Both the position numbers and the translations under genes were made by a program. Positions 35,101-47,856 of a stretch of 64,000 nt of DNA are shown here, piece by piece; position 1 is the first letter of the stretch; every line of letters begins with the position of its first letter. The DNA comes from Smittia aterrima (lineage: Eukaryota; Arthropoda; Insecta; Diptera; Chironomidae), in contig CP093831.1 of the NCBI GenBank assembly GCA_033063855.1, positions 22,196,001-22,260,000 on the forward strand, given 5' to 3'. The notes beneath the pieces were generated by a model. The model searched no databases. It was not told the DNA's origin and saw only the letters and a program-made list of their open reading frames with translations.

Positions 35101-38100
35101 CTGACATTTGAACAAAGCGTGTTGGCTTTACAAAAGCTCGCTTGCTTTCATGCTACGAGTGCTGTGTTGTTGGAAAATGTAAGCTGGGCTTTTACTTTCT
35201 AAATGATGAGTGACATTAAATTTTTCTTTCAGACTTCGCTTGACATGGATCGCTTCGCGAAAGGAACTTTCCACAATGACTGGAAGAGCAAGTTGGAATA
35301 TTTCAGCGAAGCTTATCGCTTAGTCGTTGATAACGCTAATGGATTGGGAGTTGAAAACATTATTCAACAGAAGCTTAAAGAGTAAGAAGAAGATTGTGAA
35401 AAGTGTGGGAGCCTAATACTTAATGTAATCTAATAGTTTCTCAGCTCGCGCTATCCCAAAAGTTATTGAAGATTATACAAGCTCCATTCGTGGCTTTAAA
35501 GTTTTGAATCACGGCGACTTCTACACGAGAAACATCTTCTTCAAGTACAAGGGAAATGAGCTGATCGATGCTATTTTCGTCGATTTCCAAAACGCAGTCA
35601 TCGGAACACCGCTCATCGATTTGTTCTACTTCCTTACAACATCAGTTGCTGTTAATGTTCTCGCTACATCTCGTGATGAACTTATTTACGCTTATCACGA
35701 TGCTTTGTCAACTCTTCTTTCAAGCTTGAGCTACAAGGGCTACATTCCCACACTCAATGAGCTTCAGGTTGAAGTTTTGAAGCGCAGCAGCATGGAATTG
35801 TATTTCGGTTTAACTCTCGGACCTTATTTGAGAACTGCCGAGCCAAAAATCGTCACTGCAGTTCAGCCATCGCTTTACAAAGCTGAATATCTTCAGCAAT
35901 TGAAAGTCCACGGAAAAGATGTTTTGTTGCAAAACAAAGAATTCATCAACGGACAATTAGCGAGATTCTACACAATCGGCACGTTGGACTACGCCGGTGA
36001 CGAAGGACGCATTCGCAACATGAAGAATCGTTTCTCCGGAAAGGTTTGAAGACCTATTAACTTGCACGCAATCCGTCGAAGTTCCTTATCTTATCATTCC
36101 ACTAAATGTCATGTGAATTGTTCAAGCAACGGAGGGAGGCAGATAGTCGAAGAAATAAAATTATCGCTTGTAAACGAGCAATCAATTGAACTTGATTACA
36201 CAATACGATGTGAAGAGCTTTGATTGGAGTAATGAGTGAAATAACTGTAAATCCACTTACTTTTCACTATTTCCAAGTCGTCAAGGAGGATTTTCGTGAG
36301 AAATTTGTACTTGTTTGTTTCGAGTGTTGATGAGAAGCTTCCCGTTACACTAAAAATAGAAAATCACTCGATTATGAAGAAGCCGAGTTTGCTTATTATC
36401 GAGCTCACCTGGTTGGTTTTCGATTAGTTCCACCTCGTTTCTTAATACTGGTGATGACTAATAGGTCATTAAAGAGAAAGAATCCTCGCTCTTTTCGTCC
36501 AGCCTGACCCGAAGGCATCGACACTAATTCAAATGATAAGAACGATCGATCATTGGCGACCAAATCGCTTATCCCATCAATTCCATTTTCAAGTTCACGG
36601 AGAGTCGCTTCGCGTTGTCCATTCTCAAGAGCTTCACGCTCTTTGCAGTTAAGATGAACGAGAATATCGTGCACGAGCTTGAGAGCATTTGAGCAACCAG
36701 AATGGTCAGGATGTTCGGCATCTGTGTGCTTAATCAGTCTTTGGAACATTAACTCGTAACTAGAAGTTCACAAGAAGAAGATTTTATCAAAATATTCGCG
36801 AGATTGATTTGAATTTAAATTTACTTTGGAAACTTTTGAATAATTTTGATGAGAAGATTGTCGAGAGACAATTTCCCTTTATGTTCACGCGCCATCGCCT
36901 CGAGAAACTTTGCGAAGCCTGGCTTATTCGATTTAGTCGTTCGAATCGCATCTTTCGCTTTATTCCAGTTATTCACAAACGCTGTGTACGTTTCTAATAC
37001 TATCGGCTTTGAAAACTGAAATGAAGTTATCATTGTCAAACACTTTCGATTGTGTCAAAGAAGTTTGTAAACTTACAACTTCAAAATAAGGATTTCCAAC
37101 GCATTGTGTCTGATCCCATTGATCTAAGATCTTGTTTAGTTCCTCTAAAAACTTCTCATGAATGTGAAGAATTGATGGAACCATAAAGAAAATCTCATCA
37201 ACAGTTTGCAAGTCGACGATGCTTGAGTTTTCCGCTTGCTTCAGTGGATGCATGTATTTCTGTGAATATACAAAAGCTATCAGAGAAGGTGGAAGAGAAG
37301 AAAAATGAGACACTCACCATCACAATCGTTTTCAGTGATTCAACGTACGACTTCTCTGTGTTGAACAGTTCAACGACAACATGTGTTCGAGTATCCTGAA
37401 AATAGAATGAAAAATCAGAGAAATTATTAAAACTAATGTTTTGAAAGAGAAATTGAACACGTTTCCGAATCTTTGCGAAATTTCGCTTCGACTGTAATGT
37501 AAACTGAATCTTTTTGAGATGATTTAAGTTCGCCTTCGCAATAATGCTTTGAATCATCAACTCAACCCTAATTATTTAGGCTCATGTTTGCTTTCTGATG
37601 AGGACGCTGATGACTTTGCAACTTGAGCGGAATGACGATGAAATTTTCATCGGAGCATTCTCATTAAATCTGATAGACTCGAGCTTAGTTTGGTTTACAC
37701 GTGTCGTTAAATTGAACTCAAATCATCGAGAGGGCAGATTAACGAGAAGGAGTCAATTTCATCGGACGAGAGGACGATGAAACGTAAATTGACTAGTCAC
37801 TCGAGTCGAGTGATGCGAAAGCTTTTATTGAACAATTGACAGTTTTCCTTTCATCAAAAATCTCAATGTAAGGACTTCCATTCATGCTTACACAAAGACA
37901 ATATCGAACACGTGTCGTCATTAAGCAATTTGTAGTTAGTTAAAGTGAACGATTCTGGAGCTTTCTCGTTCAATTCAGAAGCAACGTAGAGAAAAGAAGA
38001 AAATTCTGCGACGAAATTTTCTCTTTTCCTCCTCCTTCTTTTACAATTGAGACGCATGAACTCTCGAAGGTTGTTGTTATGGCTCGGATAGGATAGGATT

Positions 38101-41100
38101 GGCTCGGCTCTCCTCATCATAAGAAGAGAATGGAAACATGAAATATTGAGCGAGACTCACGATGACAAGGTCATTGATATCAGAAACATCATCGCATGAT
38201 TGTTTATGGTTTTGAAATTTCCTCAATCATCTTCCATGTCAATTATGTCCTTCTCTCTTATTCATGACATCATCTACGATTAAACTCACGACACATATGA
38301 GTCATGTGACAACTCGACATAAAACCCGAGTAGAAACATGTGTAACCCATTTCCGAGAGAGAGTGTTATGTAAATTGTTGGAAGCTCGAGAGGAGGCAAA
38401 TAGGGATCAACAATCACTTTTACAATTTCACGAGGATTGTTGAAAAGAAAAAACGTGAAAACTTTCTAAACTCGTATTGGTTAAAGGGAAATATTTAAAT
38501 TCCGCTCAAAAATCAAATGATACCCTCTCTCGTCTTTTTAAATAAAAAAATCCTTTTTTTTCAAGGAGTTTTCAAAAGTAGAATAATCATTGTCTTGATT
38601 TGTTTGAGTTTTCTTTTTATCTGTAGCTAACGGTTACTCAATAGAAGAAAAGCTGATTGCATTATATTAAACTAAATTGTACGATTTCTCAAAATTTTCG
38701 AAGGCGACTCAATCGCTCGGACATAACAAGAACGAAAGGTTTTCCTTTCCCTTGTTCCATTCACGAAAGCTTTAGAAATCGAGCTAAAACATTCCAGTTA
38801 AATGTTTTGATAGAATCGATTTACGTCTCAATAAAGCTAAAGCTTCTATTAACTTCTGACATAGTTTATATCACGACACTTTAGATGTGACAACGTGAGT
38901 CGTCGCTTCGATATAAATAAGGAAATTGTCATGTGTATCGACACCAACCCCATCGAGTGGACACACAAAGACATGTCTTTTATACTGTAAACAAGTTTTG
39001 AGGAGCGACAACAATCTGTTAACACATTGAGGGGCTTCTTAGTGTTTATTTTATAGAGATGGTCAGGGAAGTTATGTTCTTGATATTATTTACACGAAGT
39101 TTACATGAATGACCTCGAAGTGAGTGCAACTCGACTCGAGACTCATCGGAGAAATAATTTTGTAAACATTTCAAATCTTTGTGTAAACGCAAGGACGATC
39201 ATTGTCAAAGAAAAGTGGTTTTCTCTTTTTCCCGTGATTGATGAGATGGAAGAGAAGAAGCAAAAACGCTCGAAATCACGATCGGAAAGGTTAAACTTTT
39301 CACGAGCTTAGGAAAATGTTTTTTCTTACTCGAGAAGCGAGAAATATTCTTTTTTTAATTTTGTGATGAACGCTGTAGTTAAATGACACCACTTAGAAAC
39401 AATTCCCCCGTCCGTAAATCATTCGCTCAGTAGCTTTTCGATTATGTACGCACGAGACAATTTCCCAATTTACGGCGCCTGACGAATAAAAAAACGAAAA
39501 AAATCGCAGTTTCTAGACGACTTACATCTTCTGAATTGACGAGATTGTTTGGCCATGGTGACGTCGAGAGATCAACACTAGTTTTCGCCGATCGTGGACG
39601 CTCATCCTCCTCCGAGTCGGAGCAAATACTTAAAGGCATTTTCAATTGAATCCGTGTCGCTCAAATACAAAATTCACCGGAAAAGTATTCCACAACTTCG
39701 CAGAAAAAAAAGTCATGAAGTTAATGCACTGAAAGGTTTTGCTTCATCATCAATAAATTAGCGTCACATTTTCCACTTAAGTCAGCATAAATTTTCCACA
39801 ACGCTACCATCGAAATTATTCAGCATGAAATATTCCATCGCAACTTTGTGTGTTCACTTCACTGTGTTTTGTTTGGCTTTTGTTTTATTGGAAAACTTCA
39901 CCGGGTTATTTTTAGATGATTCTATGTATCAATTTCCAGCCTTCTTCACAATCGATCGACTCTCTCAATTGAGCCACTTGAGCAGTCTCGACAAGTAAGA
40001 TAAGAAAGCGACGATTTCAGGAGAAAAAAAAAGTCCAACTCGATATCACTCATCAACGAACTTCCGAAGCGGTCAATTTAATTGTCAATTGAACGCTTGG
40101 ATCAAAGCTAATTTCCGTAGAACGACTTTCCACAATTTACTTCAGTACATAAGGACGGAGAAGAGAAAAGACGAAACAGTAAAATTTTCCTCCGAACAAC
40201 TGCTCCTCAAGGTGAGGAATGCGAGTTCAATTTTTTTTCCACAGACGAAAGCAAAAAAGATTCTCAATAGGGCACAGCGTAGAAGAAAATTACGCTTCTT
40301 TGAGTGAGAAGCAGAAGGCAAAGTCGTAAGTTTTCGCGCTCAATTTTTCCTCCGAAGGAAAAATACTTTTTTTTATGAATGCTCGCTCTCTACGTTGAGT
40401 CGTCAAGGGAGTGGATATCGGAAGCGCGTGGATATTATGCTCGACTAAAAAGCTCAAATAATGAGCGAGAGAAGAAAGAAGATTTTCAAGAGAAATCACA
40501 TCACATGATTTATGGAAACGTTCATCAACGACTTACATGAGGAAGTAAAATTGAGAAAAATAGATTTTAGAATATTAAACATTCTGCGAAACATAAGGGG
40601 AGCGAACTTTATGATTCACAACTGTTGCACAGTTCATTACCAGTGAACATCACATCTGAATAATTGTGTACATAAAGAAAAATATTTCCTGATTGGAAAA
40701 CGCTGAATCGAGGTGAAAGTTCATGGATAGCGATGGTTGCGAATCTTTTTTCTTCTCGATACAACAATAACAAACACGAATTTCTTTCTCACATCTCGCG
40801 GGTAGCAATTAAGCTTTGTATATTTTTCACGCTCCACAGAACAAAAAAACAGCTTTTTACGATTTTGCAAACAATCGTAAATATTAATCCTTTGGCACAT
40901 TAAATCTTCACAAGAATGACGAATAGAAATCACGAGATTTCAATCAAATCAAAGTCGCGTCATCGCGAAGTGAAATGATATCGCGAGTCGCGTGAAAAGC
41001 TCCATTTTCAGTCTCGGTTTTACGATGACGATTCATCAACTATCACATAATGCTCAATAAAAATTATCTTGAAAGCCATTGCAACACATATTTCTGATGA

Positions 41101-44100
41101 GAGAAAACGGCAAGCGAGAGAGTTGGTGAAATTTGTTATTTATCGTCTTTCAGCTCTGAATGAATTGAATTATTTCGATCTCATGGCGCTCGAAATGTTG
41201 TTGCGCATGTTCTGTTGTTGTCAAGTCGACAGTCCAAGTTTTCTCGCATTCTCTCCTCATCGAGACGATGACAGTACTCGGCGAAAGCTTTTTTAGCTAG
41301 ATCGTTTTAGATTGTTTACTGCTCGACACGTGGATTGCTCAGAGACAAAGACTTTCTTTGGTCGAGAAAAGCGTTGATTGGTAAAATCGCTTCAAACGCA
41401 AAATTATTTATTTGTAAAATAAAGAGAATTCTCCTTTCGCTGTAATTTCATGAGATGCAACAAATTTAATTGCCAGTTCTTTACGAAATTTATGAAGGAA
41501 AGGAATTAGATGAGATTTACTCACTTTACTTTGTTATGACTTCAATTTCGCTTTGGCAATTTTATCGCGAGTGAACGAAAGATTTCGCGGGAATTTCATT
41601 CGGAATGAAACAATAAACACTTACGGGGGAGAGCAGGGTGGCTGTGCCAGGTAATATTTTAAGATTTTTATCTCAAAATCTTTTTCTAATCAAAGTAGAA
41701 AGAGCTTGAGAGGTCTTTGAAGTATTTTGCGAAAATGAAGGTCATGTCCACCCTGCGGGGGAGAAAGAAACTAAAAGCAAGCGATTGTATTTATTTGAAA
41801 GTTTTCTCATTGAGATCGATTGCGGTGGAAATGAATCAGAATTCCATTCTGAAATGAAATGAAGACGCGTCTGGCGAATCTCGACTCTTCATAGCGCGCT
41901 TCACATTTTTGTGGTTGTTTTACTGACGAAAGAGATGAAACAACGATTGAAAGTTGTTTCTGTTTTACTTATGAGAGCATCTAATCGAAAATGTGTTCAA
42001 TTCGAAGAACGAAAAACTATTTAATTAACTCACCAGACTGTTGAGACTGTTTAAGACGGCAGTTGGAAGAGACATTCCATTGTTGTTGCTGTTTCTGCTT
42101 TGATGTTTCTTCGTGTGATTTTGTTCGTTCAGAAGCTTTTCACTGGAACCTTTCAGTAGCTCAGCGAGAAGTTCCGGGGTCGCTGCAATATTCTTTGGCG
42201 TTTCTGGAGTGTTCAACACGAAAGCTTTATCCACAGGAGTTGTTGGCATTCGAATCTCATCCAAACTTCGCTTTGCTATAAGTTTTTCGTTGCTAAAGTT
42301 TTTCTTCGAATGTTTATCGCTTGTGTCAGACGACGTTCTCTTTGGTGACGATTTGTCAACCGACAAATGGCTGTCAAGTGAGAGCTTCTTATTGTCGTGT
42401 TTAAAAGAAAGTCGATCTGTCGTATCAGTTGCACGTTGATCGACGCTGCTTGGATATCGCTTGTGACTAATCGGCAACGTATCAGGTGACGTTGTCTCAA
42501 TTAGTGGTACCGGACTTGAAACTGTTCGTTGATGCATTGGAACTGGAAGGTTGCCGCTGCTCTTTCTAGATTTTGCCACGCGACTGAAGAATCCACTTCC
42601 GCGGGAACCAGTCGAATCGAGTGAGCAGTTTGATTTCTTGACGCTAAAGGTAAAATTGAATTAAATATTGAAGGCAATTAAGAGAAATTCAATCTCACCT
42701 ATCACTTCGACTCAGTTCTTCTAAGATTCCATCGTAATGCACTTTGGTAGGTTTCTTCATTTCAGCTTCAAGCATTTGACCGTAAGGACCTCTCAGAGGT
42801 CGCTTTGAGTATCGTTTCAAATCTTGTTCATTGGTTGATGCTGGTGAAGTATTCGTTCGATCTCTTGATGAGCCACGATCGCTTTCATTGTCAGACATTG
42901 AATCCGAACGAAGAAAAATGTTTCGAAAAGGTTTTAATGATGGAGAACTCGCAGAGACCGGATCATCTCTCTCGTCAGAGCTTTGGTAGGTTAAGCTTTG
43001 TCTTCTCGGTGTCTTTGGCCAGAGCAGAGGTTTGTTACTGTAATCAGAGTCAGGTGTGTAAGGCTCCAAAGAGCACATTGAATCCGATTGTCTAGGGGCA
43101 GCTGGCTCTGTGAAGTTAAATCCTAAGTCGTGTGATCGATTAAGCTTTTTATGACTCAAATTTATCGGCGCACTTGAAATATTTGATTCTTGTTCTTTAG
43201 CCAAATCCACAGCTTCGTCTGCCGCTGTTGTGCTGTCGAACGAATCAATTTCTTGTGATCTCTCAATCGCTGGCCATTGAATGTAAATTCCTTTTCGACG
43301 ACGAGATTTATCAATTTTTCGTTTGTCTTCACAGTTGTTGTTAGGCGAAGCGTTTGGAGAAGACTTTTCACTTCCAGAGTTGACGTCGTTGCTGTGACGT
43401 TTCCTGACAGTCTCACCGAAATCACTGTCGCTTTTATCAAAGCTTCCTGGCTCCGGAGAAGAGTCACCACCAGTTTTAAGTAAATCAATTTTGCTGCTGC
43501 ACGGTGTTCCTCGGTCGCTTGAACTCAAATCTTGATCTGGGCAGATCAACGAGACAATATTTATGTTCGCGTTGCCAATGGCATTTGTAAGGAACTTGTG
43601 CTCTTCATTTAAAGTTTCAGCAACAGTCTCAAGCACTTCTTGAATCTCAGGAGAGATGCAAAGTTCTTCGCCGCTATCAACACTTCTTTGCGGCACGAGC
43701 TCTTCTTTGCTTTGAGGAATCTGTGTTTTGACAACATTGCAGAGTTCAGCTTGAGGAATTGTCTCCTTGAGCTTCTCTGTGATTTCATCGAGTTGCATAG
43801 CGACGCTGTTCAGTTCTACGTCCGGAATATTTGTGTTGCTGGGCAATTCAAAATTCATTTCACATGAAATCACGTTGTCATTGTGATCAAGCTCCTCATC
43901 ACATATTTTACTAACGTCGTCAGCCTCTTGATTTACTTTTATCTCAATCGCGTTCTCAATTATCTGAGCTTGCGGTTGAACGTCTTGTGAAATTGGATGA
44001 CAAAACTCGTCTCCGCCATGCTCAGGCATTGTGCACCACTCTTTTTCCACGCACTCAAACACAGGAATGGGAATGAGACATGTTGTTGCCTGCTGAAGCT

Positions 44101-47100
44101 CGTTCGTCTGAATCTTTATTGGAATCGTCATGGCATGAGGTTCTTCTTCTATTAATGTCTCCAAAGTAATTTCGTTTGCTTGAACTACATTAATCTGAGC
44201 GAGTTTATCTCTGACATGTTCGTCGTGTCGTTCAGCGAGACTTTCAGCTATCGGCTCTTCAGCAATTGTCTCGATGTCGGAGTTTCGCTTTGATGAAGCG
44301 TCGTTAACGTCAAGCGACTCCTCCGGCTCTATCGTGAATGTCAGTTCAGCCTTCAAAGGATATTTATCTATCGACTCTTCTACCATTTCGTTTTCCTTCT
44401 TCTTCGGACTCGGACTTGGACTTCGATCGAGGGCTTTACTTCTGCTTAAAGCAAGTGAAGCTCTGAGCGACTCAATATCCGTCTTAATGTATTTGCCTGA
44501 TGTGACATCAGCTTGCGAAAATGATGCGCTTCGAAATGGAATATTTTTTTGTGTATACGAGCCGACGATTGTTCTTGACTCTGGTCGAGCGAGTTTTGTA
44601 AAGAAGTCATCGGCCTTTGTCGACTTTGTGTCAACTTCGCATTCCTTTGATCGATTCATTGATTCGAGATTTGAAGCGCTGATGTTCGGTCGCAGGAATC
44701 TCTCTTGAATACTCCGAAGTTGACGAGTGAAGATGCTGGAAGGTTCAACTGACTTTGACTTTCCGATGTGATGCAAGCTCGACTGTGATTCGACTGACTC
44801 TGAACTCAATAAATTATCGTCAGACGACGAAGCGCTTATGTCGTGACTATTTCTCTTCGGTTTTCGAGGCGGCGGAATCGGTTGGACGGGCAACGGCGGA
44901 GGAATTGGTGGCGAAACGGATCGTGATGAGTTTATTTTAAACGACCCGGTTTTGTGTCCTTTGAGCTTCTCCGTCAACTCTTTCAGTCGTTCCGTTTTAC
45001 TGCTCTGGGGCTTACGGTCAGGTGATTGCGATGTCGATGAAGCCGACTTACGTCCAAATCCAAATTTCTTCAACGTATTTCGACTCGACTTGTCCATCGT
45101 CACCTGAAAATACAGGACAGTCAATTAGTTTCAAACGAGAAGAGAGATAGATAGACTTTCAGTTAAATAAACTTATTAGAAGACAAACAAAACGAAGCCC
45201 AATAAGTTTTCATTAAAATACTTTCAGATGACATTGAATGATTCATGCCGCGCGAAAAATGAGTCGCGCTTCTCTTAATTAATGCTTTTCTGTCTTCCAC
45301 TTCTCACTTTTCTCGTCGTTGTCGTGAAATCTTGGCGGAAAATTGAAGGTAAGAAAATTGTTATGCAAATGCCTATGTAAACACTCGAAGAGAAATGTAG
45401 TTTTAAATGCACTTTCGTGAGTGATGAAAACAGTTGAATGTTTACTCGACGTCGCTCCTCGTCCGTCGATGTATCATCTTGCACTAGTCTACTAAGATAA
45501 ATCATCTGCTTCTTCAGCGAGGCGCTTCGCTCTTTCTCTCGCGTGTTTTCCGTTGAGATCCACGTAAAGGAAAAAAAAACATTACAAGAGCAAATAGATG
45601 AACTCATGAAAATTCATTTTTCATCGCGCCTGTAAATGTTTATTTTGAAATTCCTTTGGATATGCGTGTATTGGAAATTGAGAGAGAAGAAAATTTATCG
45701 CTTTCAATAAGAAAAATTCTACTTTGTTGTTGGACGATTTTTTTTCTTAACGAAAGCATGAGCCGAAAAATGATTTTTTCTAGGGATGTCTATCCATCTG
45801 CGGACTTTGACTCATCACTGGGACGGATGAGAATCCCTTCAGTCACTTCGTTCTTAAACTGTTGAATCTTTTAATCTTTTTTCCTCATTTAGACGAGTGG
45901 GCATTCACGAAATTGCGTATAAAATGGAGCAGTTATCATGATGAATCGCTTTTCACCGGAAAATTAAATTAAAATTCGACTTAAGCACACTCACCGATTT
46001 CTCTGGAGATGATTGATTGAAGTTGGTTGGTGCAAAACTACTTGTCGATACTCTCAAATGTTGTCCATTTTTAGATTCGTCGAGGTTATTTAATTGAGCA
46101 GCGCGATGATGGGCCGTCGCATCCCATCCATTTCGCGATTGATCGGACGAGTAAATATTTTGATTGGCACACGATTTGACACTGAACTCTTGGCTATAAT
46201 TGCAATTTTTATTCCTAATGATTTTTGGTATTCGTGCTCTTCTCTGATTCACTTTCTCATCACACAAACCGAGATCGTCGCTTGCAAAAGATATACTGGA
46301 CGATCGCGAGACCGAGCGAGATGATGCATCAATATAACTGAAATCATTATTATCGAAACTGTTTGAGTTGAGAGGCGGACCGCCGCCTTTTTCCTCCACC
46401 TGCGGCTTCTTTCTCACAACAATTGGCGCGAGATGTCTTATAACGACTTTCGTTACTTTGATATCATCACCATTAGCACAACAACGTGTATTTATATCTT
46501 TAGTATCACGCAGCTGTCGCGGAGCGGTTAAGGAACTTTTTGTATCACTTTCGAGCGGACCATTCACAAACTCTTTCACTCGATTGTTGTTACCGTCTCT
46601 CACAAACTTTGAGCTGCATAGCTGCTCGCTTGATATTCTTTTTGATTGGCTTTCATCGCGATTTATGAGAAGTGTAGAACTGAAACGACTATTTTTATCA
46701 ACGAATATTCTCTGATCGGTTTCACTAACACTTTTAACTGGATCCGTCGTTGCCACTTCAGTTCTTATTGTTGTTGTTGATCTATTTATAATATTTTCAT
46801 GAATATTATTAGAAGGATTTTCGAATCTTCTGATTTTATCTTTCAACTGACTCTTTCCAGTGAAACTCCGTCTCGATCGACTTTCATTACTTTCGACCTC
46901 TTCCGTATTTTGATCACTTCTGCGGATCGATTGAGATCGACTATTAATATTATAACAGCAGACGGTCGGCGAGGCTTCTCGCTTAAAGTTCGACGACGAT
47001 ACTGAATTTTTACTGCCGATGTTCGTTGGCCGATGTAAAGATGTTGATGAGGGAGATGTTGTTCTATTCTTAGCTGCGAAAAAAAAACGTCGAGTAAAGA

Positions 47101-47856
47101 AAGGAAAGAAAATTTTAATACAACGATACATTCGAGTAAATCTCTGGCTTTGTATTCAATAATTTTCAGATTTCCCTCAAAAATTCAGTGGAAAAGTATG
47201 AAAGAAATTCTTTTTGAGACAATGAAGCGAGAGAGAATTAAATGGTTCTCTTGTGTTCAAAGCTTTTCCTATGAACGTCAATATTATTGAGTTAATTTGT
47301 ATTGAGGGCAGTGATGAGAAGACAACGTCGATATAAACAAAAAAAAACTGATTCCGCACAGCGGAAAGAAATTGAGGATGCGCCAGTAATTTCCCAAATC
47401 GTTCTCACCTGATTGAGACACCGGCACACGAGTTTTCGAAGATCCTATCGTCCCGATACAGCAGCAACATTCGTCATCGCAGATTGTTTTGGGATTGATG
47501 GTGTCTGACGATGGCGACATGATTAATGATGAATCCGTCGACGGCGATAAAGTCTGTGATTTATTTGTTGATTGCGAATAGTCCGAGAGATTGAGGCTCG
47601 ATACGCGAATTCCATAACGAAGCGCTCCGATTCTGATGTATCCGGCTTGTGGGATCGCTCTGCAATAAAATGAATGAAACGAAATGTAAGAGTAACTTTC
47701 TCGTAACGGCGCGAACAACTGCGTACTAGAAAAGTTTTCAAAAAGGAAAAATCGCCGCAAGCAGCGTTCGAGAAAATATTTTCAGTTAAATCTTTCACTC
47801 AACCTGTTCCATTCTCGAAGCGTATTTTTCTCCTCATGCTGGTAGCCTTTTGACAT
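32175..47856 (-). CDS. ARHGEF17: ARHGEF17-like Rho guanine nucleotide exchange factor, long isoform
   Basis: Fifteen coding exons: 47856-47804, 47659-47409, 47073-45995, 45103-42699, 42643-42034, 37395-37318, 37259-37077, 37015-36825, 36759-36409, 36349-36261, 34141-33919, 33859-32923, 32867-32746, 32686-32478, 32425-32175; 2343 aa (human ARHGEF17 about 2060). The first 1466 residues are Ser-rich, polar and probably disordered, with a proline-rich VSPPIPPPLPVQPIPPP stretch. The DH catalytic domain starts at exon 6 (THVVVELFNTEKSYVESL) and includes YELMFQRLIKHT. A PH domain follows (FFLFNDLLVITSIKK, KYKFLTKILLDDLEIVK). The C-terminus is the beta-propeller-like domain typical of this family (IRKTRAGLQFTCASPTLG, DVWVCNSDGYVGQVCVLSL, KPISNMALLGQYVWISL). 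The protein activates Rho GTPases at the actin cytoskeleton. All phases match. Confidence 0.9.
34597..36049 (+). CDS. Ecdysteroid-kinase-like (CHK/EcKL, DUF227) protein
   Basis: Exons: 34597-34952, 35010-35178, 35233-35381, 35437-36049; 428 aa. EcKL proteins are an insect-expanded branch of the choline/aminoglycoside kinase fold. Known members phosphorylate ecdysteroids at C-22, and others are implicated in xenobiotic detoxification. The N-lobe is divergent, with FEEVTNRGYHIQFEKTGL typical of the family. The catalytic loop is NHGDFYTRNIFFK near residue 249, with the HGD and Asn residues present. The metal-binding segment is FVDFQNA near 272. No signal peptide is seen, so it should be cytosolic. 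The gene is nested on the opposite strand inside intron 10 of the RhoGEF gene. A plus-strand AATAAA lies at 36154. The substrate cannot be told from sequence. Confidence 0.9.
39526..39639 (-). CDS. ARHGEF17: Alternative first coding exon of the RhoGEF gene
   Basis: An ATG at 39639 opens 38 codons (MPLSICSDSEEDERPRSAK onward, ending NNLVNSED) and stops at a strong GTAAGT donor in phase 0. That phase matches the DH exon acceptor at 37395. No acceptor upstream of this ATG is in phase with the end of long-isoform exon 5 (42034), so it is best read as a separate start. A transcript from here would encode a 915-aa protein with DH, PH and propeller but without the 1466-residue disordered N-terminus. 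The acidic Ser-rich SDSEEDE is a typical casein kinase 2 target type. Confidence 0.7.
41625..41764. mobile_element. hAT-type MITE with 8-bp target-site duplication
   Basis: A 124-bp element (41633-41756) begins GCAGGGTGG and ends CCACCCTGC, a perfect 9-bp terminal inverted repeat. It is flanked on both sides by GGGGGAGA (41625-41632 and 41757-41764), an exact 8-bp duplication. An 8-bp duplication and a CAGGGTGG-like terminus are hallmarks of the hAT superfamily. The element is far too short to encode a transposase, so it would be non-autonomous. Confidence 0.8.
45104..45994 (-). other. RhoGEF intron 3
   Basis: An 891-bp intron lies between two phase-0 exons. Exon 4 begins VTMDKSSRN, and its ATG at 45097 could serve as another start if a promoter lies in this intron; I see no clear TATA box. 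A 69-codon plus-strand frame here has no support. Confidence 0.6.

Larger units (their letters stand above)
37396..42033 (-). other. Large RhoGEF intron 5
   Basis: The 4.6-kb intron lies between the disordered N-terminal exons and the DH domain. It contains the alternative first exon (39526-39639) and a 124-bp hAT-type MITE (41633-41756). The other short frames lack coding signs. Confidence 0.75.

Noticed and set aside
44274..44708. A 144-aa plus-strand frame opposite RhoGEF exon 4
   Set aside because: It is a shadow of Ser-rich coding sequence on the other strand; the minus-strand exon has in-phase splice sites at both ends.
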